Shown one piece after another: positions 53,617-62,912 of a DNA stretch of 64,000 bases. The notes beneath the pieces are model-generated. The model made no database searches. It was given only the letters and a program-made list of their open reading frames with translations, and had not been told where the DNA came from. Every line of letters begins with the position of its first letter. The first letter of the stretch is position 1. Source of the stretch: Planctomycetia bacterium (lineage in GTDB: Bacteria > Planctomycetota > Brocadiia > Brocadiales > Brocadiaceae); NCBI GenBank assembly GCA_015075005.1, contig JABTVC010000002.1, forward strand, positions 1,222,259 through 1,286,258. Reading direction: 5' to 3'. The position numbers and the translations under genes were made by a program.

Positions 53617-54114
53617 ATGGCATTTGATGCATTTTTAAAGATCGATGGTGTAGATGGAGAAAGTACTGACGATAAACATGCAAACTGGATAGAGGTACTT
53701 TCTTATAGTACAGGGTTATCACAAACAGCATCTGGCTCAGCAAGTACCGCCGGAGGAGCTACGTCCCAACGGGCAGATTTTCAGGATTTTTCAATTGTCA
53801 AAGCACTGGATAAAGCCTCACCAAAGATTGCGTTGGCTTGCGCTGATGGAACTCATATTAAATCAGTTATCCTTGAACTTTGCCGGGCAGGCGGAGACAA
53901 GGTGAAATACATGGAGTACAAATTGAGCAATTGTATTATCAGTTCTGTTCGTCCAGGCGGATCTTCTGCAGGAAGTGAAACACTACCTCTTGAAGAAGTA
54001 GCATTTAATTATGGTAAGATTGAGTGGGTTTACACCCAGCAAAAACGTGGAGACGGTAGCGGTGGAGGCCAAGTGGCTGCCGGTTGGGATTTGGAGAAAA
54101 ATAAAAAGGTATAG
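53617..54114 (+). CDS. hcp: Hcp tube protein (TssD)
   Basis: This 165-residue protein starts AFDAFLKIDGVDGESTDDKH and reads WIEVLSYSTGLSQTASGSAS, FSIVKALDKASPKIALACAD and LEEVAFNYGKIEWVYTQQK, the Hcp1 fold. It forms hexameric rings stacked inside the sheath and can carry small effectors. GGAGGG precedes the start. It lies between tssC and tssE in the main operon. Confidence 0.95.
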   Translation: MAFDAFLKIDGVDGESTDDKHANWIEVLSYSTGLSQTASGSASTAGGATSQRADFQDFSIVKALDKASPKIALACADGTHIKSVILELCRAGGDKVKYMEYKLSNCIISSVRPGGSSAGSETLPLEEVAFNYGKIEWVYTQQKRGDGSGGGQVAAGWDLEKNKKV

Positions 54115-54125
54115 CTTTTTTGGAA

Positions 54126-54602
54126 ATGAAACAGGAACAACAAAGTTTACAGACTTCTATTCTGGACAGACTCATAGACCGGGAACCGGGAGACTCGTCT
54201 GAGTCTGTCCAGAACCGGTTTCATAGTGCCGGCAAGGTTAAAGCATCCGTAATCAGGGATTTGGAAAACCTCTTAAATACCAGACGCCTTATATTCGAAC
54301 CACCTGCTTCGTATACAGAGCTTAGTGATTCTCTTTATAGCTACGGTTTGCGTGATTTTACATCCAAAAACCCAAAAAGTCCATCTGTGAAACAGCAATT
54401 GCGGCTTGAGATAGAAAAAACGATTTCACAGTTTGAATCCAGATTAAAAAATGTGTTAGTTCACTTTGAAGAACATATCCAAAACAAGCAGAGTCTAAAG
54501 TTCAGGATTTCTGCGTTGATGGTTGTGGAACCAATAAAAGAGCCCGTTACCTTCGATACCTATTGTGACGTTAACAGTCAAAAGTATACTATTGCGGAAT
54601 GA
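54126..54602 (+). CDS. tssE: TssE baseplate protein (gp25-like)
   Basis: The protein of about 158 residues from ATG 54126 (a TTG at 54120 is also possible) reads TSILDRLIDREPGDSSESVQ, VIRDLENLLNTRRLIF, YGLRDFTSKNPKS and LRLEIEKTISQFESRLKNV. These are typical of the gp25/TssE lysozyme-like fold. TssE staples sheath to baseplate wedges with TssFGK. It starts 12 bases after hcp and precedes tssF by 7 bases. Confidence 0.92.
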   Translation: MKQEQQSLQTSILDRLIDREPGDSSESVQNRFHSAGKVKASVIRDLENLLNTRRLIFEPPASYTELSDSLYSYGLRDFTSKNPKSPSVKQQLRLEIEKTISQFESRLKNVLVHFEEHIQNKQSLKFRISALMVVEPIKEPVTFDTYCDVNSQKYTIAE

Positions 54603-54609
54603 AGAACTT

Positions 54610-56414
54610 ATGGATGACAAACTTCTCTACTATTATGAACAGGAACTTACCTTTATCCGTCAGATGGGGGTAGAATTTGCAAAGAAGTACCCAAAGATTG
54701 CCGGCAGACTGCTCCTCGAACCTGATAAATGCGATGACCCCCATACTGAACGGTTAATAGAGGCCTTTGCCTTTATTAGTGGGCGTATACGGAAAAAGAT
54801 CGATGACGACTTCCCGGAAATAACGGAATCATTACTGAATATTATCTATCCTCATTATATAAATCCCATTCCATCCATGTCAGTTGTTAAATTCGAACCT
54901 ATACAGCAAAACATTTCTGACAGCGGATACCCGATAGACAAAAACACTATGCTCTATTCAAGGCCTGTTAATGGCACACCTTGCCAGTTTACCACATGTT
55001 ACCCTGTTATGCTTTGGCCTATAGAAGTGGTATCAGCAGAACTTCAGGACCCAAAGACCCTTGTGAAAGGTGCGACACAGGCTATTGCCATTAAATTTAA
55101 GACCTTTAATAATTTAAGTTTTTCCCAACTTGGCTGGGAAAAGCTGCGTTTTTTTCTTAACGGAACTTACCAGCACATCTTTCATCTGTATGAGCTTCTG
55201 TTCAATAACGTTTGCCATGTGGAATGTGAGTCAACAAACCAGCAAGGGAACAAGGTGAGTATAACGTTAACCCAGAATGATATAAGTTCGGTTGGCTTTA
55301 GTTCCGATGAAGGCATGCTTCCCTATTCCTCAAGGTCCTTTCCTGGCTATCTTCTCCTTTTCGAATACTTCTGTTTTCCCGAAAAGTTCCTCTTTTTTGA
55401 CCTCAATGGCTTAGGGAAAATAAAAGATAAGGAATTTACTGATACCATTGATATTTGCTTTTATCTCAACAGGCATGCCAAAGCTAATCTTGTGATTGAC
55501 AAAGATACTTTTTGTCTTAACGCTACCCCTGTTGTCAATATGTTTCATCGTATTGCTGAACCAATAAGGGTTGAACATCTGAAGACAGAATATCACGTAA
55601 TACCGAATATCAGGAGGCAGGATGCAACTGAAGTTTATAGCATAGATAAGATTACTGCAACTTCGGCTTCTTCTCCTGGCAAGGAGGTCGAATTCAAACC
55701 TTTCTATTCCCTACGGCATCACCTTGATGAGGAAGATGGTCAGGGTCTGAGGGCTTATTGGCATATTCAACGCAGACCTTCGGGAAAGAAAGGTGATGAG
55801 GGAACAGAGGTCTTCCTTTCTTTTGCTGACTTGAATTTTAACATGGTTGATCCGGAAGCTGAGATATTAACTATTCATACCACTTGTACGAATCGGGATT
55901 TACCCTCTCGTCTTCCATTCGGAGATCCTGAAGGGGACTTTTCTATGGAGATTGCAGCGCCAGTTAAATACATAAACTGCATTATAAAACCTTCAATGGT
56001 ACGCAGGCCAACCCTGGGGGGTGCTTTACAATGGCGTCTTATTTCTCACCTTTCTCTCAATTATCTGTCACTTCTGGAAGGTGCTGGAGATGCCCTTAAA
56101 GAAATTCTCAAGCTTTATGACTTCGATAATTCACCTTCTACGCGGCAACAGATAAACGGTATAGTATCTCTTCATTCACAACATGTTACCAGGAGAATTG
56201 GTCAATCCTTTGTCGGGGAGTGCGGGTGACGATAGAGTTTGATGAGGGGAAGTTTGTTGGTTCAGGTTACTATCTGTTTGCATGTATATTGGAAAGGTTT
56301 TTAGGTCAATACGTATCAGTCAATTCCTTTTCACAATTGGTTGCAAAAACGATACAAAAAAAAGAGGTGTTAAACGAATGGGCTCCCAGAAGCGGCAATC
56401 AGGTACTTCTTTAA
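54610..56414 (+). CDS. tssF: TssF baseplate protein (frameshifted near the 3' end)
   Basis: ATG 54610 opens MDDKLLYYYEQELTFIRQMG, the classic TssF start. KYPKIAGRLLLEPDKCDDPH and FPEITESLLNIIYPHYINPI follow. The first frame ends at 56229 after QHVTRRIGQSFV. A one-base loss at about 56214 restores RGVRVTIEFDEGKFVGSGYY and the typical end NSFSQLVAKTI to PRSGNQVLL at 56414. The restored protein has about 601 residues, normal for TssF. It overlaps tssG by 37 bases. With TssG, TssE and TssK it forms baseplate wedges. Confidence 0.92.
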
Positions 56415-57475
56415 AAGATCGTCTTTTAAAGGAATTTTATCGGTTCTCCTTTTTTAAGGCGGTTGATTTACTGGAAAATCTTTTCCCTGACAAAAAACCA
56501 TTGGGCAAAACACTTGAGCCGGGTAAAGAGGTGGTTCGGTTTTCATCAAAACCAGGGTTCGCCTTTCCACCGAGTGATATTTCTAAGATAGAACATGAAT
56601 GTGCTGATAGACCGGTTGATATGGAAGTTGCTTTTATGGGGCTTATTGGTCCATCGGGTGTGCTTCCAGATTGGTACAATGAACTTGCCATGGAGATGGA
56701 TGAGATCCAACGGAAGGCGAATGATAAAGAGAAAAAGAGAGAAAAATATTCAAGTGTTACTGCTTTCTTTGATATATTTCATCACCGCCTTATTTCCCTT
56801 TTCTACCTAGCCTGGAAAAAACATCAATTATCAGTAAATTATCAACTGGGAGAAGAAGATAGGAATTCATCATATTATTTAAGTTTGGCGGGGTTGGGAA
56901 CTCCTGGTCTGGCTAAAATGATTGGATTACCTGAGAAATCGCTGGTTTGTTATTACAGCGGGTATTTGTCGAGGCAGGTTCCTTCATCTGTTGCTATTGA
57001 GTCAACAGTGAATTACTTCACGGGGACTTCCGTCCATGTTCAACAATTTGTCAATAGAATAGTTCCCATAAGCCCGGAAGATCAAACACGCATTGGCCAG
57101 GTAAATATGCAGCTTGGAATTGATGCTGTGTGTGGTAGTTGTGTTTGGGAAAATCAAACTAAATTTCGGGTGCACCTGGGGCCAATGGGCTATAATGATT
57201 TTTCTCGTTTTTTACCCACGGGCAACATGCTTCATCCTTGTTTTTCCCTTATTAAATACATGGTTGGGATAGAGTACGAATTCGAGGTTTTGCTTATTCT
57301 TAAACGTGAGGAAGTTCCACCCTGTAGATTAGGTATGGATACCCCTGCCTCTCCGCTCCTGGGTTGGTCAACGTGGATAAAAAGTCCGGGTGTAATCCAT
57401 GATGATCATCCTTCTGTGGTATTTCAGGAATTGGATTTGACTTATAAACCAGAGACTTCTCCACGAGGACATTGA
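56378..57475 (+). CDS. tssG: TssG baseplate protein
   Basis: The 365-residue protein from ATG 56378 was chosen because AAAAGAGGTG precedes it and the TssG start follows: LLKEFYRFSFFKAVDLLENL, then VRFSSKPGFAFPPSDISKIE and VAFMGLIGPSGVLPDWYNEL. DIFHHRLISLFYLAWKKHQ and LGPMGYNDFSRFLPTG are also conserved. A longer in-frame extension to 56282 overlaps tssF and lacks a ribosome-binding site. TssG binds TssF and TssE in the baseplate wedge. Intact. Confidence 0.92.
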   Translation: MGSQKRQSGTSLKDRLLKEFYRFSFFKAVDLLENLFPDKKPLGKTLEPGKEVVRFSSKPGFAFPPSDISKIEHECADRPVDMEVAFMGLIGPSGVLPDWYNELAMEMDEIQRKANDKEKKREKYSSVTAFFDIFHHRLISLFYLAWKKHQLSVNYQLGEEDRNSSYYLSLAGLGTPGLAKMIGLPEKSLVCYYSGYLSRQVPSSVAIESTVNYFTGTSVHVQQFVNRIVPISPEDQTRIGQVNMQLGIDAVCGSCVWENQTKFRVHLGPMGYNDFSRFLPTGNMLHPCFSLIKYMVGIEYEFEVLLILKREEVPPCRLGMDTPASPLLGWSTWIKSPGVIHDDHPSVVFQELDLTYKPETSPRGH

Positions 57476-57536
57476 AATAAATTAAGTTATGTCTGTGTAA
57501 ATCTGTAACCAAAAACTTAAGAAAAGGAGATACGTC

Positions 57537-60176
57537 TTGTTGAAATCAAACCTCAAATCTTTGATAGGAAAACTGAATGATACGTGCCGTAAAGCTCTGG
57601 AATCTGCCGCTGGCCTCTGTCTGTCACAAACCCACTATGAAGTTGATATTGAGCACTTCTTCATGAAACTTCTTGAAATTCCAAATACGGACTTCCAGAA
57701 AATACTCAGATATTTTGAAATCAATGAAAGCCTCCTGGTGTCTGATTTCACACATGCCATGGAGCAATTTAAAACCGGGAATGCCCGCACGCCTGCCCTT
57801 TCTCCTCACATACCGCGTATGATCGAAGATGCGTGGCTGGTTGCTTCCATTGATTTTTTAGTAACTAGTATCCGCTCAGGACACATCCTTCTTTCTTTAT
57901 TGAGCAATGATGAAATGGCACGGATGCTGATATCAAGTTCTAAGGAATTCAAAAAGATATCTGCGGAGACCTTGAGCAAGAACCTGTCGGATATTACGGC
58001 AGGTTCTCTTGAAGACACAGAAACTGCTGCAACTGAGAAAGCCACTGATAAAACAGCAACAGGTATCGCATCCAAAGGTGCGCGGTCTCTGGATCAGTAC
58101 ACAATCAACCTGACGGAAAAAGCCCGTAAAGGTGAGATAGATCCCGTCCTTGGCCGTGATTTTGAAATCAGGCAGATGATTGATATCCTCATACGCCGCA
58201 GGCAAAACAATCCCATACTGACGGGAGAGGCTGGTGTGGGTAAGACTGCAGTGGTGGAAGGGTTTGCACTTAGGATAGCGGAAGGAGATGTACCCCCGCC
58301 TTTGAAAAAGGTAGCCATTCACACCCTTGATCTGGGGCTTCTTCAGGCAGGGGCTGGCATAAAGGGGGAATTCGAGAACCGGCTTAAATCTGTTATCAAT
58401 GAAGTAAAGGCGTCCGCCATACCCATTGTTCTTTTCATCGATGAAGCACATACACTTATAGGCGCAGGTGGGGCTGCAGGCTCGAGTGACGCTGCCAATC
58501 TGCTCAAGCCGGCCTTGGCGCGGGGCGAATTGCGAACCATTGCTGCAACAACATGGTCTGAATACAAGAAGTACTTTGAAAAGGACGCAGCCCTGGCACG
58601 GAGATTCCAGGTAATCAAAGTAGAGGAGCCGGATGAGAAAAAGGCCGTGATGATGATGAGAGCGATTGCTCCTTTTCTTGAAAAACACCATAAAGTCATG
58701 ATTACAGATGGTGCATTAATTGATGCTGTCCGCTTATCCCATCGTTACCTTACGGCCAGACAACTTCCCGACAAGTCCGTCAGCGTGCTTGATACGGCGT
58801 GCGCCAGGGTGGCCATTGGTCAGACCACAATACCGCCTGCCGTTGAGGAAGCCACAAGAATGATAGGCCAGATAGATAGGGAGATGAAAATACTAAAAAG
58901 GGAATCCCTTATAGGCCATGACCACTCAGAACGTATTCAGGCTCTTGAAAAAGAGAAAGAGGCAACGCAATCCCGTCTTGACTGTCTGAACAATAAGTGG
59001 AAAAAAGAAGTGGATATTGCCACCAAAATAAGGGATATACGACAGGAGATACAGGAAATACACGAGAAAGACCCTGCCTGCACTGAATTAATCAAGAAGC
59101 AGGAACAATTAAAAGGGTTAGAAAAGGAATTTGCCAGTGCGCAGGAGGATTCGCCTCTGGTTCAGATTGCAGTGGATTCTGATATCATTTCCGAGGTTAT
59201 TTCAGGGTGGACTGGTATACCCACAGGTCGTATGCTGACTGATGAAATAGATACGGTCCTCAGGATGGAGAATTTACTGGCAGAAAGGATTATTGGCCAG
59301 GACCATGCACTTATGGCAATTGCGCAGATGATACAGACCGCTCATGCTGGCATAGAAGACCCTTCCAAGCCAACAGCCGTTTTATTATTTGTAGGACCAA
59401 GCGGGGTTGGCAAGACAGAAACCGCGCTGGTACTCTCCGAGCTCTTGTATGGTGGCGAACAGAACGTTATTACCATCAACATGTCAGAGTATCAGGAGGC
59501 ACATACGGTTTCAGGCCTGAAAGGTTCTCCGCCTGGCTATGTGGGATATGGCGAGGGTGGAGTGCTGACCGAGGCGGTAAGGAAAAAACCTTACAGCATT
59601 GTCCTTTTAGATGAGGTCGAAAAGGCCCATCCGGACGTGATGGAGCTCTTTTATCAGGTATTTGATAAAGGTACGCTGGAAGATGGTGAAGGCAGGCGAA
59701 TTGATTTTAAAAATACCTTGATTATCCTTACATCAAATCTGGGTACTGATACCATAATGAAGGTTTGTGCAGATAAAGAGACTATGCCGGACTGGAAAGG
59801 CCTCACAGAAATGATAAGGCCAGAGCTCCTGAAACGTTTCAAACCTGCCTTTCTTGGCAGACTGAAAGTTGTACCCTATTTCCCAATTATGGATAAGAAC
59901 ATGCGACTTATCGTCAAGCTCAAACTGGATCGCATCGCCAAGCGCATGAATGAAAACAGGAATGTTTTATTCCAATACAATGAGGAATTGATCGAGTCCA
60001 TTGCGAGTCGTTGTACCGAGGTTGAGAGCGGGGCCAGAAACATCGATCATATTTTAACGAACACCCTGCTGCCGGAGATGTCGAAAGAGCTTTTATCCAG
60101 AATGGCTAGCGGGGAGCAGATAAGGGAGGTGAAAGTATCTTTGGGTGGAGAGGGGTTTGTGTTTGATATATATTAA
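57537..60176 (+). CDS. clpV: ClpV (TssH) AAA+ sheath disassembly ATPase
   Basis: This 879-residue Clp/Hsp100 protein has an N-domain (residues 1-150) for binding the sheath. AAA-1 carries Walker [10 protein letters not shown] (about 228) and [13 protein letters not shown]; a coiled-coil middle domain follows; AAA-2 carries Walker [10 protein letters not shown] (about 620), [11 protein letters not shown] and LTSNLGTD. It unfolds contracted TssBC sheath for recycling. The start is TTG at 57537 or 57540; AAAGGAGA precedes both. It is the last core gene of the operon; a 150-base gap follows, with only a doubtful 23-codon Lys-rich frame at 60226-60297. Confidence 0.95.
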   Translation: MLKSNLKSLIGKLNDTCRKALESAAGLCLSQTHYEVDIEHFFMKLLEIPNTDFQKILRYFEINESLLVSDFTHAMEQFKTGNARTPALSPHIPRMIEDAWLVASIDFLVTSIRSGHILLSLLSNDEMARMLISSSKEFKKISAETLSKNLSDITAGSLEDTETAATEKATDKTATGIASKGARSLDQYTINLTEKARKGEIDPVLGRDFEIRQMIDILIRRRQNNPILTGEAGVGKTAVVEGFALRIAEGDVPPPLKKVAIHTLDLGLLQAGAGIKGEFENRLKSVINEVKASAIPIVLFIDEAHTLIGAGGAAGSSDAANLLKPALARGELRTIAATTWSEYKKYFEKDAALARRFQVIKVEEPDEKKAVMMMRAIAPFLEKHHKVMITDGALIDAVRLSHRYLTARQLPDKSVSVLDTACARVAIGQTTIPPAVEEATRMIGQIDREMKILKRESLIGHDHSERIQALEKEKEATQSRLDCLNNKWKKEVDIATKIRDIRQEIQEIHEKDPACTELIKKQEQLKGLEKEFASAQEDSPLVQIAVDSDIISEVISGWTGIPTGRMLTDEIDTVLRMENLLAERIIGQDHALMAIAQMIQTAHAGIEDPSKPTAVLLFVGPSGVGKTETALVLSELLYGGEQNVITINMSEYQEAHTVSGLKGSPPGYVGYGEGGVLTEAVRKKPYSIVLLDEVEKAHPDVMELFYQVFDKGTLEDGEGRRIDFKNTLIILTSNLGTDTIMKVCADKETMPDWKGLTEMIRPELLKRFKPAFLGRLKVVPYFPIMDKNMRLIVKLKLDRIAKRMNENRNVLFQYNEELIESIASRCTEVESGARNIDHILTNTLLPEMSKELLSRMASGEQIREVKVSLGGEGFVFDIY

Positions 60177-60328
60177 ATAAAACCCGAAATCCAAACAATA
60201 AGAAATAACAAATCAGCAGATAAAAATGCCAACCAAAGCGAAAACGAAAAAAAGTATTTCTAAAGTATCTAAATCCCGTAACAAGGCTTCACCTTAATAC
60301 GTGATTTATGTAAAAAAGGAGTAAACGT

Positions 60329-60829
60329 ATGCTGAATTTAGAACCACTCAATAGCTATGTAGGGAAAAACATCAATGAGATTTGTCTTAATGGATATACG
60401 AACAATAATAACAATCATTGCGCACACTTTGTAAGTCATGTCCTAAATTTGCATTTCGGATGTACATGTGATTCTTTGGTTCCAAATAGCGCCAGACAAG
60501 GTTATGGCGCAAATACACGAGTTCATGAAGTCTTCGCACAATGTCCTGCTGTTTATGAATTTGATAATTGCCCAACAGAAATATCGGGTTTAATTTTTGT
60601 TAGTGCAAGAACAAATTTTCGCGGGAATCCGGTAATTTTACAAAACGTACCCAGAAAGCATATTGGCATACTTTTGAATGGTCATATTTGGCATTATAGT
60701 AACACCAGATACAGAGTGGAAGTACAAACCATGTCAGGTTTCATTCATCATTATCCGAAACAACAAAATTCCCTGTGGTTTGGTTCAGTGCCACGGATGG
60801 CGCGTCCTATTTATTGGGGGCAATGTTGA
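60329..60829 (+). CDS. Putative peptidoglycan amidase effector (NlpC/P60-like)
   Basis: This 166-residue protein has NNHCAHFVSHVLNLHFG (Cys about residue 31, with an adjacent His) and a distal VPRKHIGILLNGHIWHYSN holding candidate catalytic His. Between them lie GYGANTRVHEVFAQCPAVYE and ISGLIFVSART. A Cys-His pair in this order fits the NlpC/P60 or CHAP-like papain fold used by T6SS peptidoglycan hydrolases. No signal peptide is present, consistent with T6SS export. AAGGAG precedes the ATG. It directly follows clpV. No cognate immunity protein with a signal peptide is seen downstream. Confidence 0.7.
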   Translation: MLNLEPLNSYVGKNINEICLNGYTNNNNNHCAHFVSHVLNLHFGCTCDSLVPNSARQGYGANTRVHEVFAQCPAVYEFDNCPTEISGLIFVSARTNFRGNPVILQNVPRKHIGILLNGHIWHYSNTRYRVEVQTMSGFIHHYPKQQNSLWFGSVPRMARPIYWGQC

Positions 60830-60860
60830 ACTCTAAGATAATTTAATGTAGGAGGTAAAA

Positions 60861-61221
60861 ATGCCTGATTATAATATTACGGTTAAACTTGATAAAAGCG
60901 AAGGAACACTACACTACAAAGGGTTCTATTGATTTATCGACTAAATGTTGGTGGGACTTAGTAAAAAAAATACCCGCAGGAACGTATAGCGGATGTTCAG
61001 CAACTACTATGAAAAAAAAGAAAAATTCGGCGGGGAATCCACGTGAAGCCATTTATATTCCAAACGTATCGGGATTTTCCGGTATTTTTATCCACATGGG
61101 GAAAAACTCCGGATGGTCAGATGGTTGTGTTGTAATCGAGGAGAGTGGGATAAAGAAAATCCATGCTGATATTAAGCCCAAGGATGGCAGGAATGTTACG
61201 GTCGAAGTAACTGATGTTTAA
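60861..61221 (+). CDS. DUF5675-like protein, possible L,D-transpeptidase-type effector (frameshifted)
   Basis: ATG 60861 with GGAGGT upstream opens MPDYNITVKLDKSEGTLHYK. The frame is lost near 60922-60927 (apparently one extra base) and resumes with SIDLSTKCWWDLVKKIPAG, TYSG, EAIYIPNVSGFSGIFIHMGK and GWSDGCVVIEESG. The H-x-G...S-x-GC pattern (HMGKNSGWSDGC) resembles DUF5675/L,D-transpeptidase active sites. The gene follows the NlpC-like effector by 31 bases. It could be a second wall-targeting effector or, less likely, its immunity partner. Confidence 0.6.
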
Positions 61222-61266
61222 AACCCTATTTCATTTGGAAAGATTGATGTCAATATAGTTTCGTCT

Positions 61267-62769
61267 ATGGAAAAGAATCATGGTGCGCCTGACCCAGAGA
61301 TGCCATTTAGAATCGCCATTTTGGGTGATTTCAGTGGGCGTGAAAACCGCTCCATCTTTGAGCATAAGTTAGCAAGCCGAAAACCTCTTCTTGTTGACCG
61401 GGATAATTTCGCTCAGGTGTTAAAAAAACTTGACGTTGAAATCAGGCTTCCTATCCTTGGAAAAGAATCTCCACCTGTTCGTATCAAGTTTTCCGGGCTT
61501 GACGATTTTCATCCGGATCGTCTCTTCGAAAATCTTGAGGTCTTTCAGGCATTAAGGGAGACTCGTCAGAGTCTAAAAGACCCTTCGACTTTTGCTGTAT
61601 TAACACAAGATCTGCAATGCAAAGACAAAACCCACGAATCTTCTGTTCCTCCTATAGATACAAAAAAGTCTTTAAACAATAAAACCGAACAAATACCAGG
61701 TAACCTGCTTGAGCAAGTTCTCGAAGAAACTCAAGGAAAAAAGCCAGAGAAAGAATCATACCGTGGACCTTCGGAGTGGGATAATTGTTTGCACCAGATT
61801 GTCAAACCTCATTTAGTACCAAAAACCCATCCACAACAAGCAGAGATGCTATCCGCAGTGGATGCTGCTACAGGCGAATTGATGCGCATGATCTTGCACC
61901 ACCCTGATTTTCAGGCCCTAGAAGCAGCATGGCGGGCAGTATATTTTCTTGTGTCAAGGCTGGAGACAGATTCCAATCTCAAGGTGTATTTACTCGATAT
62001 AACGAAAGCAGAATTAGCTGCTGACCTGAGCGCTTCAGAAGACCTGCGATCAACGGAAACTTATAAACTTCTTGTAGAGCAAGCAGTCGAAACCTTTGGC
62101 GGTGAACCATGGGCGGTTTTGACAGCAAACTATACCTTTGACCAAGGCACTGAATATATCGGGTTGCTCGGTCGAATGGCAAAGATTGCTAAGGCAGCCG
62201 GGGCTCCTTTTATTTCAGCTGCAAGTGATAAAGTTCTAGGTTGTGAGTGCCTGGCTGAGACATCAGATCCTGATAATTGGATAAAACCTGACGGCACAGA
62301 AGGCAACAAAACATGGGAAATTCTCAGAAAACTTCCAGAGTCTTCATATCTCGGGCTTATCCTGCCTGGATTCTTACTCCGTCTTCCTTACGGTGCGGAG
62401 ACAAATCCAACAGAAGGTTTTGCATTCGAAGAACTCCCTGATGCACCGAATCATAATTATTATTTATGGGGTAACCCTTCCATTGTCTGTGTTTGTCTGC
62501 TGGGACAAACGTTTGCTCAATATGGCTGGAATTTTCAATCCGGCATTATTCAGGATATCGAAGGCCTGCCCTTGCATGTTTATAAGCAAGATGGTGAATC
62601 CCTTACTAAGCCCTGTGCAGAGGTCGTCTTTACCGAACGGGCCGTTGAAACCATCCTGGATAAAGGTATCATGCCCCTTTTATCTTACAAAAATCAGGAT
62701 ATTATTCGGCTAGCACGCCTTCAGTCGCTGGCTGTTCCCCCGACCCAGTTAGCAGGACGATGGATTTAG
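61267..62769 (+). CDS. TssB-TssC fusion protein
   Basis: Residues 1-110 match TssB (FRIAILGDFSGRENRSIFE, LLVDRDNFAQVLKKLDVEIR, FSGLDDFHPDRLFENLEVFQ). After a linker of about 80 residues, residues 195-500 match TssC (HHPDFQALEAAWRAVYFLVS, FGGEPWAVLTANYTFD, GAPFISAASDKVLG, LRLPYGAETNPTEGFAFEEL). The protein stops before the C-terminal TssC region that forms the inter-subunit handshake. It is separate from tssBC (51510-53543). A sheath cap, assembly regulator or effector-related role is possible. No ribosome-binding site is obvious before ATG 61267. Confidence 0.8.
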   Translation: MEKNHGAPDPEMPFRIAILGDFSGRENRSIFEHKLASRKPLLVDRDNFAQVLKKLDVEIRLPILGKESPPVRIKFSGLDDFHPDRLFENLEVFQALRETRQSLKDPSTFAVLTQDLQCKDKTHESSVPPIDTKKSLNNKTEQIPGNLLEQVLEETQGKKPEKESYRGPSEWDNCLHQIVKPHLVPKTHPQQAEMLSAVDAATGELMRMILHHPDFQALEAAWRAVYFLVSRLETDSNLKVYLLDITKAELAADLSASEDLRSTETYKLLVEQAVETFGGEPWAVLTANYTFDQGTEYIGLLGRMAKIAKAAGAPFISAASDKVLGCECLAETSDPDNWIKPDGTEGNKTWEILRKLPESSYLGLILPGFLLRLPYGAETNPTEGFAFEELPDAPNHNYYLWGNPSIVCVCLLGQTFAQYGWNFQSGIIQDIEGLPLHVYKQDGESLTKPCAEVVFTERAVETILDKGIMPLLSYKNQDIIRLARLQSLAVPPTQLAGRWI

Positions 62770-62912
62770 TCGTTGATATAAGAAAATGTCGCGAGGTGTG
62801 TGTAATGGTAAATAAAAAGAGATGTGCTTATCTATGATATTTCTGTTTATTACAGATTTGATAAGATTGGAGACGGAGAAAATAAATAATATCTTAAAGA
62901 AGGAGGTTTATT

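Noticed and set aside
60226-60297. 23-codon Lys-rich open frame after clpV
   Set aside because: No ribosome-binding site, very low complexity and no recognisable homologue; not listed as a gene.
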